A stretch of DNA of 64,000 nucleotides, from positions 124,001-188,000 of the forward strand of contig NZ_QPKV01000003.1 of assembly GCF_003339865.1 (NCBI RefSeq), in the 5' to 3' direction. Source of the DNA: Pedobacter chinensis (GTDB taxonomy: Bacteria > Bacteroidota > Bacteroidia > Sphingobacteriales > Sphingobacteriaceae). Made by a program: the position numbers and the translations under genes. The notes under the pieces are model-generated. The model ran no database searches and had not been told where the DNA came from. It saw only the letters and a program-made list of their open reading frames with translations. Below are positions 44,101-51,631 of this stretch, one piece after another; the first letter of the stretch is position 1, and each line of letters starts with the position of its first letter.

Positions 44101-44258
44101 TTCCCCGTAATTTGCACATCAACACTGAGTTTCTTTAGCTTTACGGCCTGTTTTTCTATGTCGTTAGGCTGTTGAACCTTTAAAACGGGCATTTGAGCCT
44201 GGGCAAAAAATACAATTAAGAATAGAGGGATGATGAGTAAAGTTTTAGATTGTTGCAT
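41172..44258 (-). CDS. VIT/VWA domain protein with SusC-plug-like segment, TPR-like region and DUF2135-like C-terminus
   Basis: The ATG at 44258 gives a 1028-residue protein with signal peptide (about 1-22). Domains by eye: a VIT domain (about 30-150; LTFPMPEGVSISRYALDI, ANGSRTIIVGYEEEL); a VWA domain (about 264-420) with MIDAS motif DVSLS; a conserved helical linker (WAQKKIAEMDIQ ... YLRYDIVPP); a stretch at about 666-720 matching the start of SusC-type TonB receptor plugs (NEVVIVGYGTQRK, FLQGKVAGVTVN); a TPR-like helical part (about 760-880); and a DUF2135-like domain (about 905-1015, NWNKNDTDIDLWLTDPTGE). It is probably periplasmic or surface-exposed. No partner genes are adjacent. Function unknown. 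Confidence 0.85.
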   Translation of the reverse strand: MQQSKTLLIIPLFLIVFFAQAQMPVLKVQQPNDIEKQAVKLKKLSVDVQITGNIATTLMTMTFHNSSNRILEGELTFPMPEGVSISRYALDINGKMREAVPVEKAKATEVFEQIERRRVDPGLLEKVEGNNFRTRIYPLPANGSRTIIVGYEEELNFNNGNTLRYHLPLDYDQSIERFSLKATVFESILKPELGEQPDGSFALKANGNTYVGEINKTNYQPKNGLIINLPKRNDLPEIQMQKASNGYYFLVNVFPKMQNRPKQWSNQIGLIWDVSLSGLQRDIKKEIELLGLIIEQKQNLTIQLGLLNNNFKSAGTFTISNGNWKNLKDKLERLEYDGGTNFSAINNHAFKADEYMFFSDGLSTFGKSTIALNKPVHCINTALKADYSTLKYISLKTGGQFINLNAISVNDAFKQLGQENLQFLGIKNGVDVRQTYPSMPVNVNGHLSVAGILNGLNTEITLQFGYGTTVVSEQSVRLNATEHTLSSIDVSRVWAQKKIAEMDIQYEVNKDDISILSKQFGIVTRNTSLIVLENLDDYLRYDIVPPAELRQAYDAILKQRRDHILERKTDLINAAVAMAKELKTWWNTDFYLKEPKKTKEQYPTPERIQGDPVANVVISDQAGQGLRRETATSNNATPPRVDAVRMPPPVAVAARESKAKDKNALNEVVIVGYGTQRKTMATGSVTTISAQNIARTLGNATGFLQGKVAGVTVNKSEAGVLQTQPAIIIPEFKSDKAYMKSLVGIPDSAYRAYLKIRPNYMTTPMFYFDVANWFYQQKDSVRALTILSNIADLDLENADLYKTLAYKLKQTGNYNDEIFITQKILQWRPMDAQSYRDYALALADAGQYQKALDNLYKVLTQSYNSQIADRDQGIEEIIISEINHLITKHGNKLSTKDIDKRLILPLPVDVRVVLNWNKNDTDIDLWLTDPTGEKGYYGNARTKIGGRISNDFTSGYGPEQFMIKKAVKGKYKIEVNYYGDRQINISGPTTVTAEIYTRYATGQQQRKIIVLPMAAGNSGGNLVGEFNF

Positions 44259-44578
44259 AACCTTGATTTTAAAATAGGGATGCAAAACTCATCACGATTA
44301 CATAAATTTATTTTCCGACGATTTGCTGTGGAAAGAAAATAGAAGTAAAAACCCGCATAAAATAAACCCGATTGAAGTGAAAATACTTTTTACCAGGCTT
44401 GCGAAAAAGATTGCCACGGTGTTACTATTTGCAATGACGGTTTTTAGAACACAATAGAAGTTTAAAAAGATTGTAACGAAAAGCGGGGCTGAAGCAACCG
44501 ATAAAAACAGAACCTTGCTTTTCAAAAAAATGTAACATTTATTTAAAAATCCGTTCTAATTATAAAAAAACTAAAACT
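44259..44578. other. Intergenic region with repeat and doubtful small frame
   Basis: This 320-base spacer between divergent genes carries a dispersed-repeat copy (44409-44440). A 75-codon hydrophobic minus-strand frame (44298-44525) overlaps the repeat and is not called. Promoters for both flanking genes should be here, but no consensus box stands out. Confidence 0.45.
44409..44440. repeat. Variant copy of the dispersed GCAATGACG repeat
   Basis: The segment starts GATTGCCACGGTG and ends GCAATGACGG, keeping both ends of the family but with a different centre. Seen elsewhere in the window only as the TTCGTGCC variant. Confidence 0.5.
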
Positions 44579-44905
44579 ATGTTATTAACCACAACGCCTT
44601 CCGTTGAGGGCAAAAAAATTGTAAAATATGTTGGTCTGGTTACCGGAGAGACCATTATCGGTGCAAATATTTTTAAAGATTTATTTGCCGGAATAACTGA
44701 CATCGTGGGTGGGCGATCGAGCGCTTACGAGCGTGTATTAAGAGAGGGAAAAGATACTGCACTGAATGAAATGCAACAATATGCGGCCGCATTGGGCGCT
44801 AACGCCATTGTGGGTATAGATTTAGATTATGAAACGGTTGGCAGTGGAGGGAGCATGTTAATGGTTAGTGCAAATGGTACTGCCGTTATCATTGAAGATT
44901 TATAA
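44579..44905 (+). CDS. YbjQ family (UPF0145) protein
   Basis: This 108-residue cytoplasmic protein belongs to the YbjQ/UPF0145 heavy-metal-binding-like family. The family blocks are [45 protein letters not shown] and [15 protein letters not shown]. The length is typical. Members form pentamers; the biochemical role is not established. It is a single gene ended by a shared terminator with pfkA. Confidence 0.93.
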   Translation: MLLTTTPSVEGKKIVKYVGLVTGETIIGANIFKDLFAGITDIVGGRSSAYERVLREGKDTALNEMQQYAAALGANAIVGIDLDYETVGSGGSMLMVSANGTAVIIEDL

Positions 44906-44913
44906 CACTTATA

Positions 44914-44954
44914 ACAAAACGGAGGTTGAAAAACCTGTTCAGCCTCCGTTTTGT
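44914..44954. terminator. Bidirectional terminator between YbjQ gene and pfkA
   Basis: ACAAAACGGAGG (44914-44925) pairs perfectly with CCTCCGTTTTGT (44943-44954), and the stem continues inward with one mismatch. It lies exactly between two converging stop codons. Confidence 0.88.
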
Positions 44955-44960
44955 CTTCTC

Positions 44961-45944
44961 TTAAAACGAAAGGATATCGATTAACTTCAGCCATCTGGAG
45001 CTTACTTTTTCTGCATCAATATGCTTAATTGCCTGATCGAAAGGCGTAAATGTCATTTCGCGATTTACCTGGCCTGCCATTACGCAGCTTTCACCGTTGA
45101 TTAAACCTTCAACAGCGGCAACACCTAACCTGCTTGCTAAAACCCTATCCATACAGGTGGGTTTTCCGCCGCGTTGTATATGCCCCAACACCGAAACTTT
45201 AGTGTCATAATGCGGGTATTTTTCCTGAAGTATTTCTCCGACTTTGAAAGCTCCCCCCGCATCATCTCCTTCGGCAACAATAATAATTTTTGATGCTTTA
45301 TCTTTTCGGCTATGCTCCAGCTTATGTAAAATATCATCTACATTCATGTTAGCCTCAGGAATCATAATTGCCTCAGCACCTACGCCAATACCACTTCTCA
45401 AGGCTATTAACCCTGAATCACGCCCCATTACCTCTACAATAAAAAGCCTGTCGTGAGATTCGGCTGTGTCTCTAATCCGATCAACGGCATCAACAACAGT
45501 GTTTATCGCTGAATCGTAACCAATGGTAAAATCTGTGCCAGCCAGATCGTTATCTATAGTTCCTGGCAAACCAACAATTGGAAGGTCAAATTCTTTAGAA
45601 AATACATTTGCGCCCGTGAAAGTTCCATCTCCACCAATCACAATTAATGCGTCAATATCTTTATCTTTCAGGTTTTTATACGCTTTTTGCCTTCCTTCAA
45701 CGGTTTTAAAAGCTTCGCTTCGGGCGGTTTTTAAAATGGTTCCGCCACGTTGGATAATGTTCGCAACAGATTTGCGATCCATGGCCATACAATCATTATT
45801 AATTAAGCCTTCATACCCGCGAATAAATCCTGTAACTTCAATATCATAATAAATTGAGGCTCTTACTACGGCCCTAATCGCGGCATTCATGCCCGGCGAA
45901 TCACCGCCAGAAGTTAAAACACCAATATTTTTAATTTTATTCAT
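44961..45944 (-). CDS. pfkA: ATP-dependent 6-phosphofructokinase
   Basis: This 327-residue glycolytic enzyme phosphorylates fructose 6-phosphate. GVLTSGGDSPGMNAAIRAVVR, VIGGDGTFTGANVF (ATP site GGDGT), LPGTIDNDLAGTD (catalytic Asp), MGRDSGLIALRSG and the VLGHIQRGGKPTCMDR block are canonical. GGDGT rather than GGDDT indicates ATP, not pyrophosphate, as donor. The start overlaps the end of the DsbD-like gene by 8 bases, so it depends on that transcript. Confidence 0.97.
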   Translation of the reverse strand: MNKIKNIGVLTSGGDSPGMNAAIRAVVRASIYYDIEVTGFIRGYEGLINNDCMAMDRKSVANIIQRGGTILKTARSEAFKTVEGRQKAYKNLKDKDIDALIVIGGDGTFTGANVFSKEFDLPIVGLPGTIDNDLAGTDFTIGYDSAINTVVDAVDRIRDTAESHDRLFIVEVMGRDSGLIALRSGIGVGAEAIMIPEANMNVDDILHKLEHSRKDKASKIIIVAEGDDAGGAFKVGEILQEKYPHYDTKVSVLGHIQRGGKPTCMDRVLASRLGVAAVEGLINGESCVMAGQVNREMTFTPFDQAIKHIDAEKVSSRWLKLIDILSF

Positions 45945-47610
45945 TTGATTTTTTTTGAAAAGCTGCCTTTCCGCTGTCTAAAAATTTAATGTAATTTTCA
46001 GGATTATAATCCGCTCCCTGTGGTGGAACTAAAACATTTCCATCGCCATCCACAATTACATATTGAGGTTGGGAGTTACTGTTAAAGGTTGCTGCCTGAA
46101 AATCGCTCCATTTTTTTCCAATGGTATTTATATTTTTATTGCTAAAGGTAGAAACATACTGTTCCTCTAAAGGCAATTCCGTTTTATCATCTACAACAAG
46201 TTCTGCCATTACAAAATCGTTCTTTAATCTTTTGGCCACTTCCGGATCAGACCATACGTTATTTTCCATTTTGCGGCAATTTACGCAATTCCATCCTGTA
46301 AAATCGATTAAAACTGGTTTTCCTAGTTCTTTAGAAGCTTGTTTTGCCTCCTCATAATCATAATATGGATTAAAACCTTTTGGGGTCAACCGGTGAAATA
46401 GCGCAGCGTATTTTTTTTCTTTTGTTGCTGAGGAAGTTTGTGGCGTTGCTGTTATATTGTTCAAATCAAAGTCTTGCGTTGCTGTAGGTGGCAAAAACGC
46501 ACTAATAGATTTCAGTGGCGCACCCCACATTCCGGGAATTAAATAAATTACCCATGCAAAAACCAGAATAGCCAGGAAAGTTCTTGGTACTGATAAATAA
46601 GGCAAATCACTGTCGTGTGAGAATTTGATTTTCCCTAAGAGATAAATTCCCATCAGCGCAAATATGGCAATCCAGATCGCCAAGAAGATTTCTCTGTCAA
46701 GTAAATTCCAGTGGTAAGCTAAATCTACGTTTGACAGGAATTTAAAAGCAAAAGCCAGTTCAATAAAACCTAAAACTACTTTTACACTATTTAACCAACC
46801 GCCAGATTTTGGAAGTGATTTTAAAAGAGATGGGAATAATGCAAACAGTGCGAAAGGAATTGCTAACGCAAAAGAAAATCCAAACATTCCAACTGCTGGC
46901 CCTAATCTATCTCCTTTTGATGCTGCATCTACCAGTAAAGTTCCAATAAGCGGACCTGTGCAGGAAAAAGAAACCAAAGCCAAACTAAAAGCCATAAAGA
47001 AAATGCCCATTAAGCCCCCTTTATCCGATTTAGCATCAATTTTATTTACAAATGCGCTTGGTAAAGTAATTTCAAAAGCACCTAAAAATGATGCTCCAAA
47101 AACCACTAGCAATAAAAAGAAAAATGAATTAAAAATGCCATTTGTTGAAAGCGCATTTAACGCATCTGAACCAAATGCTATGGTAACCAGCATGCCCAAT
47201 GCAACATATATGATAATGATTGATATTCCGTAAATTATAGCCTGACCAACTGCTTTACTTTTACTCCCGGCTTTTTTGGTAAAAAAACTAACTGTGAGCG
47301 GGAGCATTGGAAATATACAAGGCATTAGAATTGCCGCAAATCCAAATAGTAAACCCTTTATAAATGTTTCCCAAAGTGTTAACTTTTCCTGATCTGCCGT
47401 TTTCGATACAGGAGGAGCTACATTCTTTTTTACTGAATCTTTTACAATGTTATTTGCAGCACTATCCTGCGCCGATCCAACTTCAGTGAAAACAATGTCA
47501 TCAGGCGGGGCCGTCGTTGTAGAATCTTGCGTTACTGTAGCGTAACTTTTAACAGCAGGCAATGCTAAAAACATTGTTGCCATTAATAACAATAATAGAA
47601 TCTTTTTCAT
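45937..47610 (-). CDS. DsbD-like thiol:disulfide interchange protein (membrane and thioredoxin domains)
   Basis: This 557-residue inner-membrane protein carries reducing power from cytoplasmic thioredoxin to the periplasm. After a signal-like first helix and a Thr/Asp-rich segment, a CcdA/DsbD-type domain of eight or so helices spans about residues 80-370 (FAAILMPCIFPMLPLTVSFF, FSCTGPLIGTLLVDA, each with a redox Cys). The C-terminal thioredoxin-like domain has Cys441 and Cys444 (WNCVNCRKME). The N-terminal DsbD alpha domain is not in this protein but is encoded by the preceding gene. It overlaps pfkA by 8 bases. Confidence 0.9.
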   Translation of the reverse strand: MKKILLLLLMATMFLALPAVKSYATVTQDSTTTAPPDDIVFTEVGSAQDSAANNIVKDSVKKNVAPPVSKTADQEKLTLWETFIKGLLFGFAAILMPCIFPMLPLTVSFFTKKAGSKSKAVGQAIIYGISIIIIYVALGMLVTIAFGSDALNALSTNGIFNSFFFLLLVVFGASFLGAFEITLPSAFVNKIDAKSDKGGLMGIFFMAFSLALVSFSCTGPLIGTLLVDAASKGDRLGPAVGMFGFSFALAIPFALFALFPSLLKSLPKSGGWLNSVKVVLGFIELAFAFKFLSNVDLAYHWNLLDREIFLAIWIAIFALMGIYLLGKIKFSHDSDLPYLSVPRTFLAILVFAWVIYLIPGMWGAPLKSISAFLPPTATQDFDLNNITATPQTSSATKEKKYAALFHRLTPKGFNPYYDYEEAKQASKELGKPVLIDFTGWNCVNCRKMENNVWSDPEVAKRLKNDFVMAELVVDDKTELPLEEQYVSTFSNKNINTIGKKWSDFQAATFNSNSQPQYVIVDGDGNVLVPPQGADYNPENYIKFLDSGKAAFQKKSNE

Positions 47611-47707
47611 TTGTGAGTTTGTGTTTAAGGCCGTGAAATTAAGAATAATTTTATAAACGCTTCGTTTATAACGCCCTGCACAGATTAGATTTTACTTTAA
47701 AAAGAAA

Positions 47708-47730
47708 CAGTCCCAAAAATATCGGGACTG
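47708..47730 (-). terminator. Terminator between the DsbD-alpha-like and DsbD-like genes
   Basis: CAGTCCC (47708-47714) pairs with GGGACTG (47724-47730). On the minus strand the stem is followed by TTTCTTTTT, 22 bases after the stop of the upstream gene. It would reduce read-through into the DsbD-like gene. Confidence 0.75.
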
Positions 47731-47752
47731 CCTGCAATCATTTTGTTATCAA

Positions 47753-48202
47753 TTATTTAACCGGTATGCTAAACTCCACTTCTTCTGGCGGAAGACATTG
47801 TCTATCGTTACAAACCATAAACTCAACTTTACCTTTAACAGTGGCAGTGGCTTTATTCAGTTTTATTTTTTGCTGAAAAATCACTGATTTTTCAAAATAG
47901 CTGACATTCATTTTAAAAGTATCTTCATACTTAGTAATCGCTTTGGGTTCATCTGTTTTTCCCACTAAAGAAAAATCTTTTGATGGAGAAAAAGCAAAAG
48001 TGGTTTTTACCGGTCCGCCATCCTTAACATTTTGAGAATAGATATGCCATTTATCATCAATGGATGCTTTCAAATATAAAACAGCTTCGGTTTTGCTGAT
48101 TTTTTTTGCAGCATAAGACCATGTTACTGGTTTCTCAATTTGAGCGAACGCAACAGCAACGGTAAATAATACCATTGATAGCGCCAGGGTAATTTTTTTC
48201 AT
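47753..48202 (-). CDS. DsbD N-terminal (alpha) domain protein
   Basis: This 149-residue periplasmic protein has a signal peptide (1-20, AFAQ) and an immunoglobulin-like fold matching the N-terminal domain of DsbD. The redox pair is Cys131 and Cys136 in VCNDRQCLPPEEV, a spacing found in DsbD alpha domains. It would receive electrons from the membrane protein encoded downstream and pass them to periplasmic substrates. It follows the biotin ligase gene by 7 bases. Confidence 0.88.
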   Translation of the reverse strand: MKKITLALSMVLFTVAVAFAQIEKPVTWSYAAKKISKTEAVLYLKASIDDKWHIYSQNVKDGGPVKTTFAFSPSKDFSLVGKTDEPKAITKYEDTFKMNVSYFEKSVIFQQKIKLNKATATVKGKVEFMVCNDRQCLPPEEVEFSIPVK

Positions 48203-48209
48203 TGTGTGT

Positions 48210-48986
48210 TTATTTAGTGTGTGTAAATTCTATTTCTTTAAAATTAAATGATCGCTGGCTGCCATTAATGTTCATTAATAATTTACCAGTATCATCAACT
48301 CCTGTTATTATACCTTCAAAAACCTCTCCATTTTGTTTGTAAGTTGCCGTTACACCAAAATCATATAGCTTTTCCAGGTAAATATTTTGTAAAATACTAA
48401 AATTTCCTGATTTCAAAATTAGGTAGTATTTTTCCATAAAAACGAATAATTTCTGGATAATGACGTCTAATTGAACTTCCTTTTGTAAAATTTGAATGAC
48501 GGAAGTGGCCCGATGACTGATATTATCTGCGAAATCTTTCTGATTGATATTTAAACCAATGCCAATAACTGATGATTTTATAAATGCACCTGTCAGTATG
48601 TTTTCAATTAATATCCCGCCCAGTTTCCTGTCTAAATGGTATATATCATTTGGCCATTTAATTTTAATCCCTTCGGGAATGAAATGTGATAAAGTATCGC
48701 TAACAGCTAAACTAACGGCGATATTCAGATAAAACTGCTTATTTAACGGCAAAAAAGACGGCTTTAAATATACGCTCGTGCTAATGTTTTTCCCTGCCTG
48801 AGTTTGCCACACACTTCCTTGTTGTCCTCTACCAGCTATTTGATTATCTGCCATAATTACAGTTCCTTCCGGTAATGGCTCGGATTTTGACACTAATTCC
48901 TTTAAAAAGTTATTAGTAGAATCAACTTCTTTTAATTTGATTAAATTTTGACCAACAAATAGTGTCGAAAAAGTGTTATTTTGCAA
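48210..48986 (-). CDS. birA: Biotin-[acetyl-CoA-carboxylase] ligase
   Basis: This 258-residue cytoplasmic enzyme activates biotin with ATP and attaches it to biotin carboxyl carrier protein. The biotin/ATP site GRGQQGSVWQTQAGKNIS (a variant of GRGRRG), the KWPNDIY block and LGGILIE are present. There is no N-terminal helix-turn-helix, so it is the non-regulatory short form. The start codon is divergent from rsfS with about 45 bases between them, and a -7 box on the minus strand overlaps this space. Confidence 0.93.
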   Translation of the reverse strand: MQNNTFSTLFVGQNLIKLKEVDSTNNFLKELVSKSEPLPEGTVIMADNQIAGRGQQGSVWQTQAGKNISTSVYLKPSFLPLNKQFYLNIAVSLAVSDTLSHFIPEGIKIKWPNDIYHLDRKLGGILIENILTGAFIKSSVIGIGLNINQKDFADNISHRATSVIQILQKEVQLDVIIQKLFVFMEKYYLILKSGNFSILQNIYLEKLYDFGVTATYKQNGEVFEGIITGVDDTGKLLMNINGSQRSFNFKEIEFTHTK

Positions 48987-49012
48987 GTGTTGAATTTATA
49001 ATATTGTAATTC

Positions 49013-49020
49013 CAAAATTA
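49013..49020 (-). promoter_or_regulatory. -7 promoter box of birA
   Basis: On the minus strand the sequence reads TAATTTTG, fitting TAnnTTTG exactly, 27 bases upstream of the birA start. The box overlaps the leader of the divergent rsfS gene. Confidence 0.4.
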
Positions 49021-49030
49021 AAGCATTTTA

Positions 49031-49405
49031 ATGGTAAAAAAGAAAATAGTAGCCCTTTCTACATACCTTTCTGAGTTAGCCGTTCATGGCATACAGGAAA
49101 AAAAGGGAGAAGATATCGTGCGGTTAGATCTAACAAATATTCATACCTCTGTAGCAGATTATTTTATCATTGCTAGCGCCAACTCCGGCACACAAGTAAA
49201 AGCTATTGCCGATAGCGTAGAAAAAGAAATCTATAAAGCAACACAGGCCGATCCAAGACATAAGGAGGGTTTCGAAACTGCAGACTGGATTATTCTTGAT
49301 TATTTTGATGTGGTTGTGCACATTTTTAAAACTGAAAAACGCCATTTTTATGGCATTGAAGAATTGTGGGGAGATGCAGAAAGCACAAATTATCAAAGCG
49401 CATAA
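49031..49405 (+). CDS. rsfS: Ribosome silencing factor
   Basis: This 124-residue RsfS/Iojap protein binds L14 and blocks subunit joining in slow growth. The DIVRLDLTNIHTSVADYFIIASANSG stretch, KHRTEGFETADW-like KEGFETADWIILDY and VVVHIFKTEKRHFYGIEELW are family blocks, with normal length. It lies 26 bases upstream of ftsH on the same strand and is likely cotranscribed. Confidence 0.95.
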   Translation: MVKKKIVALSTYLSELAVHGIQEKKGEDIVRLDLTNIHTSVADYFIIASANSGTQVKAIADSVEKEIYKATQADPRHKEGFETADWIILDYFDVVVHIFKTEKRHFYGIEELWGDAESTNYQSA

Positions 49406-49431
49406 CCTCTGAACCATTTTGAACAATACAA

Positions 49432-51537
49432 ATGAACGATAATCAAAATACAAACGAAAACAAGAAACCGGGAAGAAGAATACCTAATATCCCGAAAAAA
49501 CCACAAAAAGCCCCTAAGTTTAATATTTTTTGGGTTTATGCTGCAATTATTGTTGCCATAATAGCTGCTCAAGTTTTATTCTCAAGTGATGGTGGTAAAA
49601 AAATTGATTATCCAGAATTTGAGAGCAAGATGCTCTTAACTGGAGATGTGGAGAAATTAGTCGCCTACAAAAGCGAAGATTTAGTAAAAGTTGAGGTTTA
49701 TATTAAACCTGCGGCCTTAAAGAAACCTCAATACGAAAAATATAAAAGCACCAGTAGGTTTGCTTCAGTAAATAGCGGCCCTGTAGTTTACTTCAATGCG
49801 GGTACTATGGATGGTTTGGATAAGCAACTTGCTGAATCTCAAAGGAATCTTCCGCCCGATCAACCAAGAATACTGGCAGAAAAAGAAAGCCGAAGCAATC
49901 CGTTTCTGGGCTTATTGGTCAACATTGGTTTGCCATTGCTTTTATTAATCGGTTTCTGGATTTTTATGATGCGCCGTATGGGCGGTGGTGCTGGTGGCGG
50001 TGGCCAGATTTTCAGCATCGGAAAATCAAAAGCAACATTATTTGATAAAGAAAGCCAGGTGAACATCACATTCAACGATGTTGCAGGTTTAGAAGAAGCT
50101 AAACAAGAGGTGATGGAAATTGTGGATTTCCTTAAAAACCCTAAAAAATATACAAACCTGGGAGGTAAAATCCCTAAAGGCGCATTATTGGTTGGCTCGC
50201 CGGGAACAGGTAAAACTTTATTGGCCAAAGCAGTTGCAGGCGAAGCACAAGTACCTTTCTTCTCTTTATCGGGTTCTGATTTTGTAGAGATGTTTGTAGG
50301 TGTTGGTGCATCACGTGTAAGAGATTTATTTAAACAAGCTAAAGACAAAGCACCTTGTATTATTTTTATCGATGAGGTTGATGCAATTGGTCGTGCCCGC
50401 GGAAAAAATAGTGTAATGGGCGGAAACGATGAGCGCGAAAACACATTGAACCAATTATTGGTTGAGATGGATGGTTTTGGAACAGACTCAGGTATCATTA
50501 TTCTTGCGGCAACCAACCGTCCTGATGTTTTAGATTCTGCATTATTACGCCCAGGTCGTTTTGACCGACAAATTTCTATTGATAAACCTGATTTAGTTGG
50601 CCGCGAACACATTTTCAATGTTCACTTAAAACCAATTAAAACAGCCGTAGAAGTTGATGCGAAGAAACTATCGGCACAAACCCCTGGTTTTGCAGGTGCC
50701 GAAATTGCCAATGTTTGTAATGAGGCGGCTTTAATTGCTGCCCGTAGAAACAAGGAGCAGGTTGATATGCAAGATTTTCAAGACGCTATTGATCGTGTAA
50801 TTGGTGGCTTAGAGAAGAAAAATAAAATTATCTCTCCAGAAGAGAAGCGCATTGTTGCATACCATGAGGCAGGCCACGCTATTGCCGGTTGGTTCTTGGA
50901 ACATGCTGACCCATTGGTTAAAGTATCCATCGTACCTCGGGGAGTAGCAGCTTTAGGTTATGCGCAATATTTACCCAAGGAGCAATTCCTGTATACCACT
51001 GAACAGTTAATTGATGGAATGTGCATGACAATGGGTGGCCGGGTTGCTGAAGATATCACATTTGGTAAAATTTCTACCGGCGCACAAAATGACTTAGAGC
51101 GCATTACCAAATTATCTTATGCAATGGTTAGTATTTACGGCATGAATGAGGCTGTTGGAAATGTTTCTTTCCATGACCCTCAAAATGAATATAATTTCAA
51201 CAAACCATATTCTGAAAAAACATCAGAACTCATTGACATTGAAGTTAGAAAGCTGATTGGTGATGTATATATCAAAACTAAAGCGTTATTGATTGAAAAA
51301 CGCGAAGGATTGGAAAAATTAGCCCAGAAGTTATTGGAAAAAGAAATTTTATTCCAGGCAGATTTGGAGGAAATTTTGGGTAAACGTCCTTTTGATACAC
51401 GTACCACTTATGATGAATTTGTAAATGGAACCGGAGATCAAACTCCTGCTGCAGAAGGATTGGTGCATGATGGCGTTGGTGATACTGACATCAATCAGGA
51501 AGTTACAGGGTTAAATCCTGCAACAGAAAAAGAGTAA
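49432..51537 (+). CDS. ftsH: ATP-dependent zinc metalloprotease FtsH
   Basis: This 701-residue membrane-anchored AAA protease degrades misfolded and regulatory membrane proteins. Two membrane helices are at about 31-51 and 157-180 flanking a periplasmic domain. The AAA domain has Walker A GSPGTGKT at 255-262 (GSPG instead of the commoner GPPG), Walker B IIFIDEVDAIG and the second region of homology ATNRPDVLDSALLRPGRFDR. The zinc protease motif HEAGH is at 478-482. A terminator follows the stop. Confidence 0.97.
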   Translation: MNDNQNTNENKKPGRRIPNIPKKPQKAPKFNIFWVYAAIIVAIIAAQVLFSSDGGKKIDYPEFESKMLLTGDVEKLVAYKSEDLVKVEVYIKPAALKKPQYEKYKSTSRFASVNSGPVVYFNAGTMDGLDKQLAESQRNLPPDQPRILAEKESRSNPFLGLLVNIGLPLLLLIGFWIFMMRRMGGGAGGGGQIFSIGKSKATLFDKESQVNITFNDVAGLEEAKQEVMEIVDFLKNPKKYTNLGGKIPKGALLVGSPGTGKTLLAKAVAGEAQVPFFSLSGSDFVEMFVGVGASRVRDLFKQAKDKAPCIIFIDEVDAIGRARGKNSVMGGNDERENTLNQLLVEMDGFGTDSGIIILAATNRPDVLDSALLRPGRFDRQISIDKPDLVGREHIFNVHLKPIKTAVEVDAKKLSAQTPGFAGAEIANVCNEAALIAARRNKEQVDMQDFQDAIDRVIGGLEKKNKIISPEEKRIVAYHEAGHAIAGWFLEHADPLVKVSIVPRGVAALGYAQYLPKEQFLYTTEQLIDGMCMTMGGRVAEDITFGKISTGAQNDLERITKLSYAMVSIYGMNEAVGNVSFHDPQNEYNFNKPYSEKTSELIDIEVRKLIGDVYIKTKALLIEKREGLEKLAQKLLEKEILFQADLEEILGKRPFDTRTTYDEFVNGTGDQTPAAEGLVHDGVGDTDINQEVTGLNPATEKE

Positions 51538-51586
51538 TACTGGCATATGCGTTAAATTGCATATCAAAACAATTATACATAAGTTT

Positions 51587-51627
51587 GAAACCTTGAACCT
51601 CAAAAATTCAAGGTTTCATTTTTTTTA
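51587..51627 (+). terminator. Terminator of the rsfS-ftsH unit
   Basis: GAAACCTTGAA (51587-51597) pairs perfectly with TTCAAGGTTTC (51607-51617), followed by ATTTTTTTT. It ends only about 5 bases before the LUD gene start codon. Confidence 0.87.
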
Positions 51628-51631
51628 TACA

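Noticed and set aside
44298..44525. 75-codon hydrophobic minus-strand frame upstream of the VIT gene
   Set aside because: It covers a dispersed repeat copy and AT-rich sequence that yields hydrophobic residues by chance; no supporting start context.
49860..50618. 252-codon minus-strand frame inside ftsH
   Set aside because: It is antisense to a highly conserved coding region and its protein is Ser/Pro/Lys-rich without family features, so it is a shadow frame.
51557..51631. Upstream extension of the LUD protein
   Set aside because: The extension is translated from the ftsH terminator hairpin and T tract; homology begins after the ATG at 51632.
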